Shown one piece after another: positions 42,244 to 51,900 of a DNA stretch of 64,000 nt; position 1 is the first letter of the stretch, and each line of letters opens with the position of its first letter. The stretch comes from Akkermansia sp. (lineage in GTDB: Bacteria > Verrucomicrobiota > Verrucomicrobiia > Verrucomicrobiales > Akkermansiaceae), in the NCBI GenBank assembly GCA_017471985.1, contig JAFURE010000119.1:1-64000 (forward strand), written 5' to 3'. Under the pieces are notes generated by a model. That model was not told the origin of the DNA, made no database searches, and saw nothing but the letters and a program-made list of their open reading frames with translations. The translations under genes and the position numbers were made by a program.

Positions 42244-44022
42244 TTATTGGGCATCCGTGTGCACATATTCCTTGCCGCAATAGCGGTCGAGTATACGACG
42301 CGGGGTCTGGGGCATGTCTACCATGACCAGACAATCCAGGGTGCCACCGAAATCATTGTCGATGCCGAATGAGAGCATGCGCCCGCCCAGTCTGAGGTAC
42401 TGGCGCAGCAGAACAGGTATGCTCTTGCTGTCAGGTTCCACGTCAGCGACCAATCCGGTCAGTTGACGAAGTTCCTTTACTGCGGTGGATACCAATCGGG
42501 CATCTTCACTCTTCAGTTCTGCACCGGTGGGAGGATAGAATGCGCTGACTTCCCCCATCAGTTCACTGTTCATGCAGTGTGTTTTGAGATAGGTAAGCAT
42601 GAGTGCGCGCGATGCCGGTGTGTACTCACTCGATATGCTGACTGTTCCGTAGAGATAGCGGTACTCTGTGTGGCGCGCCAGATAGTGGCCGATACCCATC
42701 CACAGGGTGTCAAGGGAGGCCGGGTGGCGTTGGTACTCTTTGCAGATGAATGCTCGGCCCATTTCCAGACCATGAGCAAGGACTTTTAAGAGTTTGTCTG
42801 AGAAGCGGAAAAACTGTGAATTGTAAATCCCTTTTGCTCCCAGGGTCTGCAGAATTTTATCTGTTCTTCCCATGCGATAGGCTCCGGCCAGTCTGTTGGC
42901 TCGGGAATCCCACATAATAAGGTGTGTATAGTATTGGTCGTAGTCGTCGAGATCGCAGGCATTGCCGGAGCCCTCTCCAACGGCACGGAATGTGTGTTCG
43001 CGCAGTATTCCTATTTCGTGCAGAATGTGCGGAATCTGGCTAGCCTCTGCCGCGTAAACTTTCAGGCCGTTGGCAGTCTCTGCGTACAGCGCATCGGCGG
43101 GAAGAGCGTCGATTTCTGCCAGTTGAGCCTCGGCCGGGACGTGGGGCTCAATTTCTGCCATGCTGCGCTCGGGGACGGTCGTGGCTGCGGTTATCTGCGG
43201 ATACCGCAGCAGCATGCTGCTCAATCGCAGATAGTCAGAGAGAGATTCGTCATTTTCAGTCATGGCAATAGTGGCAGGGGAAATGGGTTTTCCTAACCTT
43301 ATAGTATGGCGCATGCGCCCGTCGCGCAGGATTTCGCGTGCCAGAAAGTTAGCGCGTACGCCTTTGTTGATGATGGAGAGGATTTGGAAAAAGATACCGG
43401 TGCGCCCCGATATGTGCATGGGAACAACAGTGGCACCGGTTTTGCGTATGAGACTGGCAATGTTGGTCTGCCAGGGGTCGTCTATCACCCGGCGGTCTCT
43501 GTGGGAGTAGGTCGCAGCTGAACCGCTGGGAAATACCAGTATGCAGTGCCCGCCTTTCAGCCAGCGCAGAATTTCACGCATGCCGGCCATGTTGGCGCGC
43601 TTGGCAGCTTCGCCGCCGTACACATCGACCATGATTTCGTAGGGTACCATGCCCCTTACGCATTGCAGGAATTCATTGACCACTATGCGTATATCGCTGC
43701 GTACCTTCATGGCAATATCGCCGAACATCAGGCCGTCTGACATGCCGTGCGGGTGGTTACTCACGATAACGCAGGGACCCTCCTTCGGTATATTCTCCAG
43801 CCCGGTTAAATCGTAGTTGAGACTCAGGTGTTTGCAGGCGAGCTTAAAGAAGTTGTCGGTGCTGCCGGCCTCCCAGTCATCTTCGATGTGAGCGTGTGCA
43901 ACATTCAGTGCATGTAGTCCGAGCTTCTTTTCTGCCCAGAGCACGAGCCAGTCAGGCAACTTGTCCCCACCCTTTACCAACTTGGTAAGGTCTGTGATTT
44001 TCTCTCGTTTCGGTGTGCTCAC
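42244..44022 (-). CDS. bifunctional lipid acyltransferase: PlsC-type domain fused to OlsB-type GNAT domain
   Basis: The N-terminal half (~residues 60-270) is a PlsC-type lysophospholipid acyltransferase with the HxxxxD motif in VSNHPHGMSDGLM and a FPSGSAATYSHRD block. The C-terminal half (~320-570) matches the hemolysin-like/OlsB N-acyltransferases that make lyso-aminolipids (LREHTFRAVGEGSGN, YDQYYTHLIMWD, GAYRMGRTD, ICKEYQRHPASLDTLWMGIGHYLARH). One chain could therefore perform both acylations of an ornithine- or glycine-type aminolipid. The domain order is opposite to the described OlsF (OlsB-like part first). The amino acid head group cannot be read. It lies between tRNA-Ser and pdxA with no close operon partner. 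Confidence 0.85.
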   Translation of the reverse strand: MSTPKREKITDLTKLVKGGDKLPDWLVLWAEKKLGLHALNVAHAHIEDDWEAGSTDNFFKLACKHLSLNYDLTGLENIPKEGPCVIVSNHPHGMSDGLMFGDIAMKVRSDIRIVVNEFLQCVRGMVPYEIMVDVYGGEAAKRANMAGMREILRWLKGGHCILVFPSGSAATYSHRDRRVIDDPWQTNIASLIRKTGATVVPMHISGRTGIFFQILSIINKGVRANFLAREILRDGRMRHTIRLGKPISPATIAMTENDESLSDYLRLSSMLLRYPQITAATTVPERSMAEIEPHVPAEAQLAEIDALPADALYAETANGLKVYAAEASQIPHILHEIGILREHTFRAVGEGSGNACDLDDYDQYYTHLIMWDSRANRLAGAYRMGRTDKILQTLGAKGIYNSQFFRFSDKLLKVLAHGLEMGRAFICKEYQRHPASLDTLWMGIGHYLARHTEYRYLYGTVSISSEYTPASRALMLTYLKTHCMNSELMGEVSAFYPPTGAELKSEDARLVSTAVKELRQLTGLVADVEPDSKSIPVLLRQYLRLGGRMLSFGIDNDFGGTLDCLVMVDMPQTPRRILDRYCGKEYVHTDAQ

Positions 44023-44109
44023 AATGATAAAACTGTTTACTTGGTGCTATTCTACCATACCGTTATTCTGTAGTCAAACAGGAATTGAGCGAAATAATGG
44101 TATTCTTTT

Positions 44110-44976
44110 CTAACGAACGCTGCTGAGAGCCACCTGAAAGGCCCGTATGGTACTGGACGGGGTGGCTATTCCTTTACCCGCAATCCCGAATGCCGTGCCG
44201 TGGTCGGGGCTTACTCTCAGGCGGGGCAGGCCTATAGTGGCGTTGACTGCATTGTCAAAATCAATGAGCTTGAGCGGTATGAGCGCCTGATCATGATAGG
44301 GGGCTACGATGGCATCGAACCCGCCCTGCGCGGCATCTCTGTACACACAATCCGGCACATGCGGGCCGCTGAATGTCGCTCCGGGAACGGCCTGTTGCAG
44401 CAGCGGAATCGCCAGTGCTATAATGGTGCTCTCTTCATGGCCGAATGCACCGTTCTCCCCATTGTGCGGGTTAAGGCCGGCGAGTGCTATGCGCGGATTG
44501 AGTTTCCCGGTGCGTTGCAGAAAGTTCGCTACGAGCTTACCTACTCTCACAATTTCTTCGGTTTGCAGCAATCGGGGGACATCCGCCAGAGCTACGTGGG
44601 TAGTGCAGAGGGCTACGGTCAGGTGTTTGCCGGTCAGGCACATGGCAAAATCCTTTACGCCGAGCCTGTCGGCAAAGAACTCTGTCTGTCCGGGGTAGTT
44701 GAAGCCCAGGCGGTGCAGGGCTTCCTTGCAGATGGGGGCGGTTACTACGGCATCGATACTGCCGCTGCGCAGGGCCTCCGCCGCAAGCTCAAGGTGTTCC
44801 AGCGCTGCTTTTGCCGTGTCCTCGGTCGGGCAACCCGGAGTGCAGGGTACTTCTTTCCCCATCAGACGATATTCGGCACTGTCCGGCAGGGTCTCGAGTG
44901 CAGCTCGTATGACTTCCGGGCCTATTCCCGCCTGATCTCCCAGCGTATAACCGATAACAGGGCGTTCCACACTCAT
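44110..44976 (-). CDS. pdxA: 4-hydroxythreonine-4-phosphate dehydrogenase PdxA
   Basis: This 288-residue protein has the PdxA start PVIGYTLGDQAGIGPEV, the APICKEALH and GQTEFFAD blocks, the metal-binding His motifs (TTHVALADVP, PYHDQALIPLK) and the C-terminal SPDHGTAFGIAGKG. It oxidises 4-phospho-hydroxy-threonine, giving the amino-ketone used by PdxJ. It is ~40 residues shorter than E. coli PdxA (329), with a contracted segment after the first 45 residues, but keeps the active-site residues I can see. Its ATG overlaps the stop of the 81-residue membrane protein gene (ATGA), indicating coupled translation. Confidence 0.94.
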   Translation of the reverse strand: MSVERPVIGYTLGDQAGIGPEVIRAALETLPDSAEYRLMGKEVPCTPGCPTEDTAKAALEHLELAAEALRSGSIDAVVTAPICKEALHRLGFNYPGQTEFFADRLGVKDFAMCLTGKHLTVALCTTHVALADVPRLLQTEEIVRVGKLVANFLQRTGKLNPRIALAGLNPHNGENGAFGHEESTIIALAIPLLQQAVPGATFSGPHVPDCVYRDAAQGGFDAIVAPYHDQALIPLKLIDFDNAVNATIGLPRLRVSPDHGTAFGIAGKGIATPSSTIRAFQVALSSVR

Positions 44977-45218
44977 GACTCAACCTCCTCTGGGGCATCA
45001 TCATCCTTCATATCCGGTAGTGCTGCCGGGGTGACAATAGCGCGCGGTTTCTCTTTCTTTACAGGCGGACGGTAGGAGCGGGCGGTGTTGATGTACTCAG
45101 AATCAGAGTCTCTCTGCTCAAAGCGCAGCTCGGCGTTGACAGACGCGTGGTAGACCACTGTCAGCACAACCGCTGCCAGTGTGGGTATCAGTAACAGACT
45201 GCCCAAACACGTCTTCAT
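44973..45218 (-). CDS. small single-pass membrane protein (81 aa)
   Basis: An N-terminal hydrophobic helix (LGSLLLIPTLAAVVLTVVYHA) leads into a ~55-residue polar tail rich in Lys, Pro and acidic residues. It could be a membrane anchor or an uncleaved signal. The 4-base overlap with pdxA indicates a real gene, but nothing in the sequence says what it does. Confidence 0.65.
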   Translation of the reverse strand: MKTCLGSLLLIPTLAAVVLTVVYHASVNAELRFEQRDSDSEYINTARSYRPPVKKEKPRAIVTPAALPDMKDDDAPEEVES

Positions 45219-45325
45219 GCCGCTATTTTACACATTCCGACCCGATATTCAAGTCTCAATTAAGCCATCTGCTATCGGATATGCCCGAGGCACCGCTTCC
45301 CACTGTTTTTCTCGAGCCGGACAGA

Positions 45326-45354
45326 TAAAAAACTGACCTCTTGCGAGGTCAGTT
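45326..45354 (-). terminator. intrinsic terminator after the DUF2147 gene
   Basis: A perfect 10-bp stem (AACTGACCTC with GAGGTCAGTT, loop GCAA on the minus strand) is followed by TTTT. Confidence 0.85.
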
Positions 45355-45387
45355 TGGCTCACTATATCAACTGTGTTGAACCGGAGT

Positions 45388-45843
45388 TCAATCCACTTTG
45401 GGAATTTTGGGGACGGGGACTGCGTTGCCGGCGGGCTTGAATGTGGTGTTCTTCTGCCAGGTCTGTGTGCGGAAGAAGATGCCGAGTTTGCCGCGCATCT
45501 TGAGGGTGTCGCCATCGCGCCACATGGAGCAGCGGTACACGCTACCCTTTTCGGGGTCGAGCACTTTGCCGCCGTTGTACTCATCGCCGTCCTTCTCGAG
45601 GTCCCAGATGATGTCCAGCCCCAGTGTGCTGGGGTTGCCGGGAATCTTGGCGGTGGCGTTCTTGTTCTTCAACAGCTGTACTACACGGCCATATACTTTG
45701 CCATTGTGTTTGTACACCTGCACTACGCTCTTGGCTTCGCCCGTGCTGTCATCTATCGTGGTCCAGAATCCTTCTACGTTGGCGCTTACCTGAGCCAGCA
45801 GGGTGCCGACTGCCAGTACTGCCGTCATCATTAGCTTTTTCAT
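45388..45843 (-). CDS. exported DUF2147-family protein
   Basis: From MKKLMMTAVLAVGTLLAQVSA (signal peptide) the mature part is ~130 residues with DUF2147 features: VEGFWTTIDDSTGEAKSVVQVY, YGRVVQLL, GLDIIWDLEKDGDEYNGGKVLDPEKG and YRCSMW. The family is periplasmic, lipocalin-like and without an established function. AGAAGAA just upstream of the chosen ATG may serve as a ribosome-binding site, which argues against the longer start at 45882. It is divergent from the porin gene and ends at its own terminator. Confidence 0.88.
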   Translation of the reverse strand: MKKLMMTAVLAVGTLLAQVSANVEGFWTTIDDSTGEAKSVVQVYKHNGKVYGRVVQLLKNKNATAKIPGNPSTLGLDIIWDLEKDGDEYNGGKVLDPEKGSVYRCSMWRDGDTLKMRGKLGIFFRTQTWQKNTTFKPAGNAVPVPKIPKVD

Positions 45844-45972
45844 GGTTCTTCTTTTTCTATTGTTGGTTGTTTCCAAGCGCATTAACTTGTAAGTTAGAGT
45901 GCGCTCGAAGTGAATATAGCAAAAGGTTAGAGGTAAGTCAAGCTTTTTTGCGCTGAAGGCGGTAAAATATGC

Positions 45973-46002
45973 TTGTATAGGGGGGATGTGTTATGCTAGA
46001 AT
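45973..46002 (+). promoter_or_regulatory. promoter of the porin gene, probably leaderless
   Basis: TTGTAT (45973-45978) and TAGAAT (45997-46002) are 18 bases apart, and the ATG at 46011 follows the -10 after 8 bases. Confidence 0.55.
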
Positions 46003-46010
46003 ACCCTCAC

Positions 46011-47213
46011 ATGAAAAATAGACTCTTCTCTCTTCTGGCCCTGACCGGCCTGCTGGCGGCTCCTATGAGTGCCGTGGCAGATGAGCCGACTCCCGGTAAT
46101 ATTGTGTTTGAGGGCAACATGTTTGGCCCCGGGCCTAATGGTCCTGAGTGCAAGAAAGTAGCCGATGAAAAGTATGGCACACAGTGGATTTTTGATTTGC
46201 TGTACGGCTACTGGGCTCTGGATAACGCCATGCCTGGCTATAACCACAACGAGCATATTGCCATCGTTTATACAATTCTGAATCAGCGCCTGTTTGAGGA
46301 TAAACTTAACGGTGGTACTTGGTTGCGCGTCGATTTGGCCGGTTCCTGGGGATTGAACAATGATTCCGATGACCCTTCTACATTCTACGTTAACAGCCTT
46401 GGCATGTGCTCCGGCCTGCACACCGATGTGCTCGATGCTCACGATGCCGCTCTGCTCGAGGTTTCCGTTAAGCAGTTCTTTGCCGGCAAGCGCGGTATGG
46501 TTGCCGCAGGTATGATTAAGCTCAACAACTACTTTGACCGCGTAAATCATGCTCGCTTTACCAACGATAATTTTGAGAGTTCCGGTGTGCTGCCGCTGCC
46601 CTTCAATAATCTGGCTATCGTTTCTCAGTATGAGCTGGACCGCCGTAATTGGGTAACTGCTGCTGTGACCCGCATGGGCACACGCTGGGGCATGAACCCG
46701 TTCAACCCCGATCACGCCAATGGCTATGCTGTTGTGGGTGAGTACGGCCACATTTTCGGTGAGGACGGTCGCGGTAAGGTGCGCGTGAGCCCCTTCTTCT
46801 GCTCACAGGACGGCTGGGGCAAGGATGGTCGCCTGCATGATCGTAATGCAGTGGGTATCTTCGGCAGCGTGGATTATCAGGCTTGTGACAATGCCCGAGT
46901 TTACGCCCGTGCCGGTTGGGCTTCCGGTGACTATCAGCGTTGCTCCGCTGAGCTTTCTGCCGGTGCCACTCTCAATCTCTGCCCCTCTCGTCCGAATGAC
47001 TACCTCGGTATTGGCTTCGGTCTGTTCAAGGGTGGTGAGTCCGGTGCAAATCCGCTCGTCAATGAGTTCGAGAAGATTGTTGAGTTGATGTACCGTGTGC
47101 AGCTCGATGACTACTGGTATGTCTCTGTCTATTACCAGATGATTATGGATGCTGCCTATCGTGACAAGGATTTTGCCTCTGCCACCGGTGTGCAGTTCGG
47201 TATCACGTACTGA
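46011..47213 (+). CDS. outer-membrane porin, OprB-like (carbohydrate-selective family)
   Basis: From MKNRLFSLLALTGLL (signal peptide ending SAVADE) the protein has 400 residues. It is rich in alternating amphipathic strands and ends in an aromatic residue with a typical outer-membrane tail (GVQFGITY). Segments such as LFEDKLNGGTWLRVDLAG, NYFDRVNHARFTNDNF and WVTAAVTRMGTRWGMNP suggest the OprB family of sugar-selective porins, but the match is by eye. It is transcribed alone from a promoter 8 bases before the ATG and ends at a bidirectional terminator. It may pass mono- or oligosaccharides released by the secreted hydrolases. Confidence 0.72.
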   Translation: MKNRLFSLLALTGLLAAPMSAVADEPTPGNIVFEGNMFGPGPNGPECKKVADEKYGTQWIFDLLYGYWALDNAMPGYNHNEHIAIVYTILNQRLFEDKLNGGTWLRVDLAGSWGLNNDSDDPSTFYVNSLGMCSGLHTDVLDAHDAALLEVSVKQFFAGKRGMVAAGMIKLNNYFDRVNHARFTNDNFESSGVLPLPFNNLAIVSQYELDRRNWVTAAVTRMGTRWGMNPFNPDHANGYAVVGEYGHIFGEDGRGKVRVSPFFCSQDGWGKDGRLHDRNAVGIFGSVDYQACDNARVYARAGWASGDYQRCSAELSAGATLNLCPSRPNDYLGIGFGLFKGGESGANPLVNEFEKIVELMYRVQLDDYWYVSVYYQMIMDAAYRDKDFASATGVQFGITY

Positions 47214-47223
47214 TGAAATTGTG

Positions 47224-47264
47224 AAAAACGGTGCGGGGTAAAATTACCTCGCACCGTTTTTTTT
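47224..47264. terminator. bidirectional terminator between porin and GH16 genes
   Basis: A stem of about 14 bp with one mismatch (AACGGTGCGGGGTAA with TTACCTCGCACCGTT) is followed by eight T on the plus strand and preceded by A-rich sequence, so it serves both convergent genes. Confidence 0.9.
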
Positions 47265-47285
47265 GCACACTTAGTCCCTTAAAGA

Positions 47286-48215
47286 TTATTTCCTGACGCG
47301 CCTGAAGGTGAACCCTGCCATGGCCAGTATGCTGAGCATGGCTGTGGTGGGTTCGGGAATGGAGGGCGGAGTGGAGTACACGTGTACGTAGTCGATAGTC
47401 ATGGCCACACCATCGCCTATATCACCGATTTCTCCCACCCAGTTGCCGCCCAACTGCATATCCAGCAGCAGGTAATAGGGGTTATCCTCTTTGTTGAAAG
47501 GCCAGTTCGGGTTGGCGTCCTGTGCCGAAACGGTAAGGGTTTTCCGGCCGTCCATCAGAAAGCTGAGCGTATCGGGTGTCCACTCAACGCCGTATGTGTG
47601 GTAATCGAGCTTGTCGTCCACACTGGTGTACCAGGCAGTACTGCCGCCCTGGGCATTGACCGTTCCGAGCGAAGTGTTGTTGCCGTTGGCATTATTGAAG
47701 TGCAGGGTCTGGTGGGCAATTCCCTCGTAATTGAGGTGCTCCAGAATATCAATCTCCCCGTTTGCGGGCCAGTTTGTGCCGTCTGTCGGCATCATCCAGA
47801 TGGCAGGCCAGGCACCCTGAGCACAATCAAACTTGGCGCGCACTTCGACATAGCCGTATTGAAAATTGAATGTTTTGTCGGTAAAAATACCACCGCATGC
47901 ATAACCCGGGGCAGAGCCGCTCTGGTCGCTCTGGCTGGTGTAGTTACCGTACTTACCCCAGAGCGATACGGTGCCGTCACCATTGACGGTTACCAGTTCG
48001 GCATCCTTCGACTGGTATTTGCGCCAGTCTGCAACGTTCCAACCCACGTAGTCAATATTGTTCCATTTGGTCGTATCGAGCGAGGTGCCATTGAAGTCGT
48101 CTGAGAAGACGAGCTGCCATTCGGGGTTGCTGCTTTGCCAGCCGGTGTAGTCATCTGCCGTGGCGAGGGGCAGTACTGCGGCGAGCATGGCCATGCTGAG
48201 CTGTTGTGCCTTCAT
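47286..48215 (-). CDS. secreted GH16 glycoside hydrolase with PEP-CTERM-type tail
   Basis: A signal peptide (1-20) precedes a GH16 domain with the catalytic motif GEIDILEHLN (Glu154, Asp156, Glu159) and the family blocks WQLVFSDDFNG, GYVEVRAKFD and WPAIWMMPTDG. GH16 covers laminarinases, endo-beta-galactosidases and related enzymes, including gut enzymes acting on mucin O-glycan poly-LacNAc; the subfamily cannot be fixed by eye. The C-terminus is a PEP-CTERM-like sorting signal: IPEPTTAM, a hydrophobic helix and the basic end RRVRK, as used by exosortase-dependent surface anchoring in Verrucomicrobiota. It is convergent with the porin gene. Confidence 0.92.
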   Translation of the reverse strand: MKAQQLSMAMLAAVLPLATADDYTGWQSSNPEWQLVFSDDFNGTSLDTTKWNNIDYVGWNVADWRKYQSKDAELVTVNGDGTVSLWGKYGNYTSQSDQSGSAPGYACGGIFTDKTFNFQYGYVEVRAKFDCAQGAWPAIWMMPTDGTNWPANGEIDILEHLNYEGIAHQTLHFNNANGNNTSLGTVNAQGGSTAWYTSVDDKLDYHTYGVEWTPDTLSFLMDGRKTLTVSAQDANPNWPFNKEDNPYYLLLDMQLGGNWVGEIGDIGDGVAMTIDYVHVYSTPPSIPEPTTAMLSILAMAGFTFRRVRK

Positions 48216-48310
48216 TGTCGGTATGAGGGTGTGGTGGTTATTCTACCGAGTGGGTGCTCCACTCGCCGATGAGATTACCCCGAAAATACCGAATCTGCAA
48301 GTCATATTGG

Positions 48311-48353
48311 AGTATCACAGCTAACCACTGCGGCCGGCTGTTAGTGTGATACT
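48311..48353. other. imperfect inverted repeat, possible terminator
   Basis: AGTATCACA-g-CTAAC pairs with GTTAG-TGTGATACT around a GC-rich 15-base centre. It lies 22 bases after the DUF3592 gene stop but lacks a T-run, so it may be a structured 3' end or a regulator site. Confidence 0.4.
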
Positions 48354-48374
48354 GATAACAATGCACCTGCCGGT

Positions 48375-48887
48375 TCAGGAGCTGCGACTGCGCTTCAGGT
48401 AATAGACGCCGGCTCCCAGCAGGAAGATGCCCAGCGCGGCAAAGACGCCGGGCAGGAAGTACTGCATGAAGGGTACGCCCTTGCTGAGTACGGATTTTTC
48501 GGGGCGCTGCGGGTTGAGGTAAACGGGTACTTCACCGCTATCCAGAGCCTGTTCGTACATGGCGCGGGTGAAGTTAAAGCCGACGTTGGTCACATAATAG
48601 GGGACCCCGTTGTACTCAATATCAATTTTCGCACGGTAGCTCCCTCCCTTGACGCCGGTTAGTCCCTTGCGCCGCTGCATCGTAGGCTCGAGTTGCACGA
48701 CGTGCCCGGTGATGGAGGGGGTATCTTCGGCGGCGTTGATATAGTAGATGTTCTGTGCACTGCTGCGCACCGGCACGAGCAGAATAACCAGCGCGAGCCC
48801 CCAGAGAAACAGGGCGGCGAGGAGATATTCTTTCCTGGTTTGGCGTTCGCCGTAGTCGTTATTTTCCAGCCAGTCGAGTTTTGCCAT
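48375..48887 (-). CDS. DUF3592-like membrane protein (170 aa)
   Basis: Two membrane helices (~22-42: LLAALFLWGLALVILLVPV, and ~140-162: FLPGVFAALGIFLLGAGVYYL) enclose a beta-rich extracytoplasmic domain. GHVVQLEP, AKIDIEYNGVPYYVTN and EVPVYLNPQRPEKSVL are typical of DUF3592 proteins. Function unknown. A second DUF3592-type gene lies at 52268, so the DsbD gene sits between two members of the family. Confidence 0.82.
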   Translation of the reverse strand: MAKLDWLENNDYGERQTRKEYLLAALFLWGLALVILLVPVRSSAQNIYYINAAEDTPSITGHVVQLEPTMQRRKGLTGVKGGSYRAKIDIEYNGVPYYVTNVGFNFTRAMYEQALDSGEVPVYLNPQRPEKSVLSKGVPFMQYFLPGVFAALGIFLLGAGVYYLKRSRSS

Positions 48888-48905
48888 AAGATAGTATGAG
48901 TTGAT

Positions 48906-48940
48906 GTTAAAAGCCTGCGGTGCATTTTAGCACCGCAGGC
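48906..48940 (-). terminator. intrinsic terminator after the DsbD-like gene
   Basis: A perfect 11-bp stem (GCCTGCGGTGC with GCACCGCAGGC) is followed on the minus strand by TTTTAA, 19 bases after the stop codon. Confidence 0.85.
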
Positions 48941-48959
48941 AGAGAATGGGGAGAATCGC

Positions 48960-51900
48960 TTATTTCTTCAGCCCGAGTTGCTTGGTAAGGAACCCATCCA
49001 TATAAATGGGGGTGAGCAACTCTGTGGTAATGGCCGGCTCCTTGCCGGGCGCGTACAGCACGTTGACGGGCACCGAGGAGCGGTTCAGTCGGCGCATTTC
49101 GGCGTCGATTTCCGCATCGGGGCGGGTCTTGTCGGCACGCATGAGCACAACCTTGCCTTGCTCAAAAAGGGCGCACACGTCGGCGGTGTAGGCGGTTTTT
49201 TTGTTCATTTGGCAGGTGGCACACCATTTGGCGGTGAAGTCCACATAGACAGGGTGACCATCGGCCAGAGCCTTGTCCATGAGGGCTTTGCTCCAGGTGT
49301 TCCAGGTGGGGTGCTCACCGGCAGCAACCTCGTAGCCGGCAGCTGTGGCATCTGCCGCGATGGGGGCAGCGGGGGCAGGGGTATGACTGACAGGGCGCGG
49401 CATGGAGCCCCATACACCCACGGCTATCAGTAGCACGGCAATAATGCCGCCAATCCGGCGGGTTTTCTTGCTCTGGTATATCGGGCACCAGCGGCCGTAT
49501 ACCCAGAAGGCAGAGCAGAATACCACCAGCGACATGAGAATCCACGGCTGGTCTACGCTGTAGGCCTCGGGCAGGAAGGCCAGATAGACGTCCAGCATCC
49601 ACGCAGCGGCGGCAAAGAGCAGGAAGGAAAGCCCCTGCTTGAGCGATTCCATCCAGGCACCGGGACGCGGCAGGACGTTGACGAGCGAGGGGAAGGCCCC
49701 CATCACAATGTACGGGAAGGCGAGCCCCAGCGCCATGAAGGTGAGGGCAAGCAGCATCCATACACCCGGCAGAGACATGGCTGCGGGCATGGCGGCACCC
49801 AGGAACGGAGCACTGCAGGGGGTAGCCACAACGGTGACCAGCAGGCCCTGGAAGAAGGACCCCATGAGCCCCTTTTTCTGCTGCAGCCCCTGACCGGCGC
49901 CGGTGGCCCCCACGCCGATTTCGAACAGGCCGAACATGCTCAGACCGAGCACGAGCAGCAGCAGCAAGATGCTGTAGACAATCCACTCATTCTGCATCCA
50001 TACAGCCCAGCTGCGGGTGTCGGAGCCGGCGTCATTCCAGAGCGTCTGTACCCACTGTGACCACGGGGTGTTGGCCAGTACTTCGAGGTTCGATACGACG
50101 ATGAGTGCAATGGCCAGCAGCCAGAACGATACCAGAATGCCCATCACGAATACGAGCGAGTGCATGAACACCTTGCGGCGCTCGCCGCCACCCAGCTCAA
50201 CAAAACTCATAATCTTCAGGCCGATGACGGGGAATACGCAGGGCATGAGGTTGAGGATGAGACCACCTAGGAACAGGGACCCGAAGATGCCCCAGATACC
50301 TGCGGGTATACCACCCTGAGCTGATGGGGCCTCTGCGGTCGGAGCGGGTGCAGCGGCTGCGGTGCTCACGTTCAGCGCGGCGTGCTTGCCGTCGTAAACC
50401 AGTATGCCGCTGAGGGAGGGCAGCTCTTTGCCCACCAGCGCCTCATCCTTTACGGGAGCCATGGTGTCCTTGCCATCGTTGCGGGTCAGGGTCAGGGTGT
50501 AGCCGCTGTCGGTCTTGGTCAGGGGCTGCTCGGCGGTGGGGTTGATGGAGTTGTCGGCCGAGAAGAAGTAGGCGCTCTTCACTTCGCCCTCGGCGGTGAA
50601 GCTCAGTACTACGCTGTCGGTGGTCTGGGTCATGGTGGCCGTGGTGGGTGTATCTCCCAGTACCTCGACCTTGCTTTCCTTTGCGGCCCAGTCGGCTGCG
50701 GCAGCACCGTCACCGGCGCTCAGGCTGATGGTGGCGGTCTTGGTTTCGGGCGGGTTGCAGCCGGTGTCGCTGCAGGTCTGAGCAGTGGCGCTCACTGTGA
50801 TTTCTGCCTGCTGCGGGGCATTGGCGGCAGGGGTGACTTTCCACACGATGGTGGGGGTGTTGTAGGTGTAGGCCACACCCAGCATGCCCTCGTGGCGATC
50901 AGGGGCGGACCAGTAGGGACCCTCCACAGCAAAGCCCTCGGGGGCGGTAAGCTCGGCAGTCATGGGTTCGCCCACGGTGGCGGGATTGCGGAAATAGGCG
51001 TGCCAGGGCTGGGGAATGTCGGCCTGCAGGGCTACATAGAAGGGCTCACCGGCCTTGTAACTGCTCACGCTGGCGCTGCCGGTCACGCTGAGGGTGGACT
51101 GTTGCTCGCCGCCGAACATCCCGGCACCGAAGCCGCTACCCTCCGCTCCGCCGACGGCGAAGCCACCGACAGACTCATCGCTGTCATCGGCTTCCTCCTC
51201 TTCAGCCTCCTCGTCAGTTTCCTCTTCATCGGCTTCTTCTTCGGTGTCAGCCTCCTCTTCTTCGTCAGCCGGTTCCTCGGCGGGAGCAGGGGTGACAGCC
51301 GGTGTGGCTACGCTGTCAAAGGTGATCTTCACGGCGCTGTGCTTACCATCGTAAACCAGTATGCCACCCAGTGAGGGCAGTTCCTTACCGACCAGAGTCT
51401 CATCCTTCACCGGGGCCATGCTGTCCTTGCCGTCATTGCGGGTCAGGGTCAGGCAGTAACCGCTGTCAGTCTTGGTCAGGGGCTGCTCGGCGGTGGGGTT
51501 AATGGAGTTGTCGTCCGAGAAGAAGTAGGCACTCTTCACCTCGCCCTCGGCAGTGAAGCTCAGTACCACCGCCTCGGCGGACTGGGAGGCCGTCACCGTG
51601 GCGGGGGTATCGCCCAGTACCTCAACCTTGCTTTCCTCGGCAGCCCAGTCGGCAGCAGCAGCGCCATCGCCTGCGCTCAGGCTGACTGCAGCGGTCTTTG
51701 TCTCGGGGGCATTGCAACCGGTGTCGCTGCAGGTCTGGGCCGTGGCACTCACGGCGAACTCTGCCTGTTGCGGGGCATCTGCCTGCGGGGTGACTTTCCA
51801 CACGACGGTGGGGGTGTTGTAGGTGTAGGCCACACCCAGCATACCCTCGTGGCGGTCGGGTGCCTGCCAGTACGGTCCCTCCACAGCAAAGCCCGCGGGT

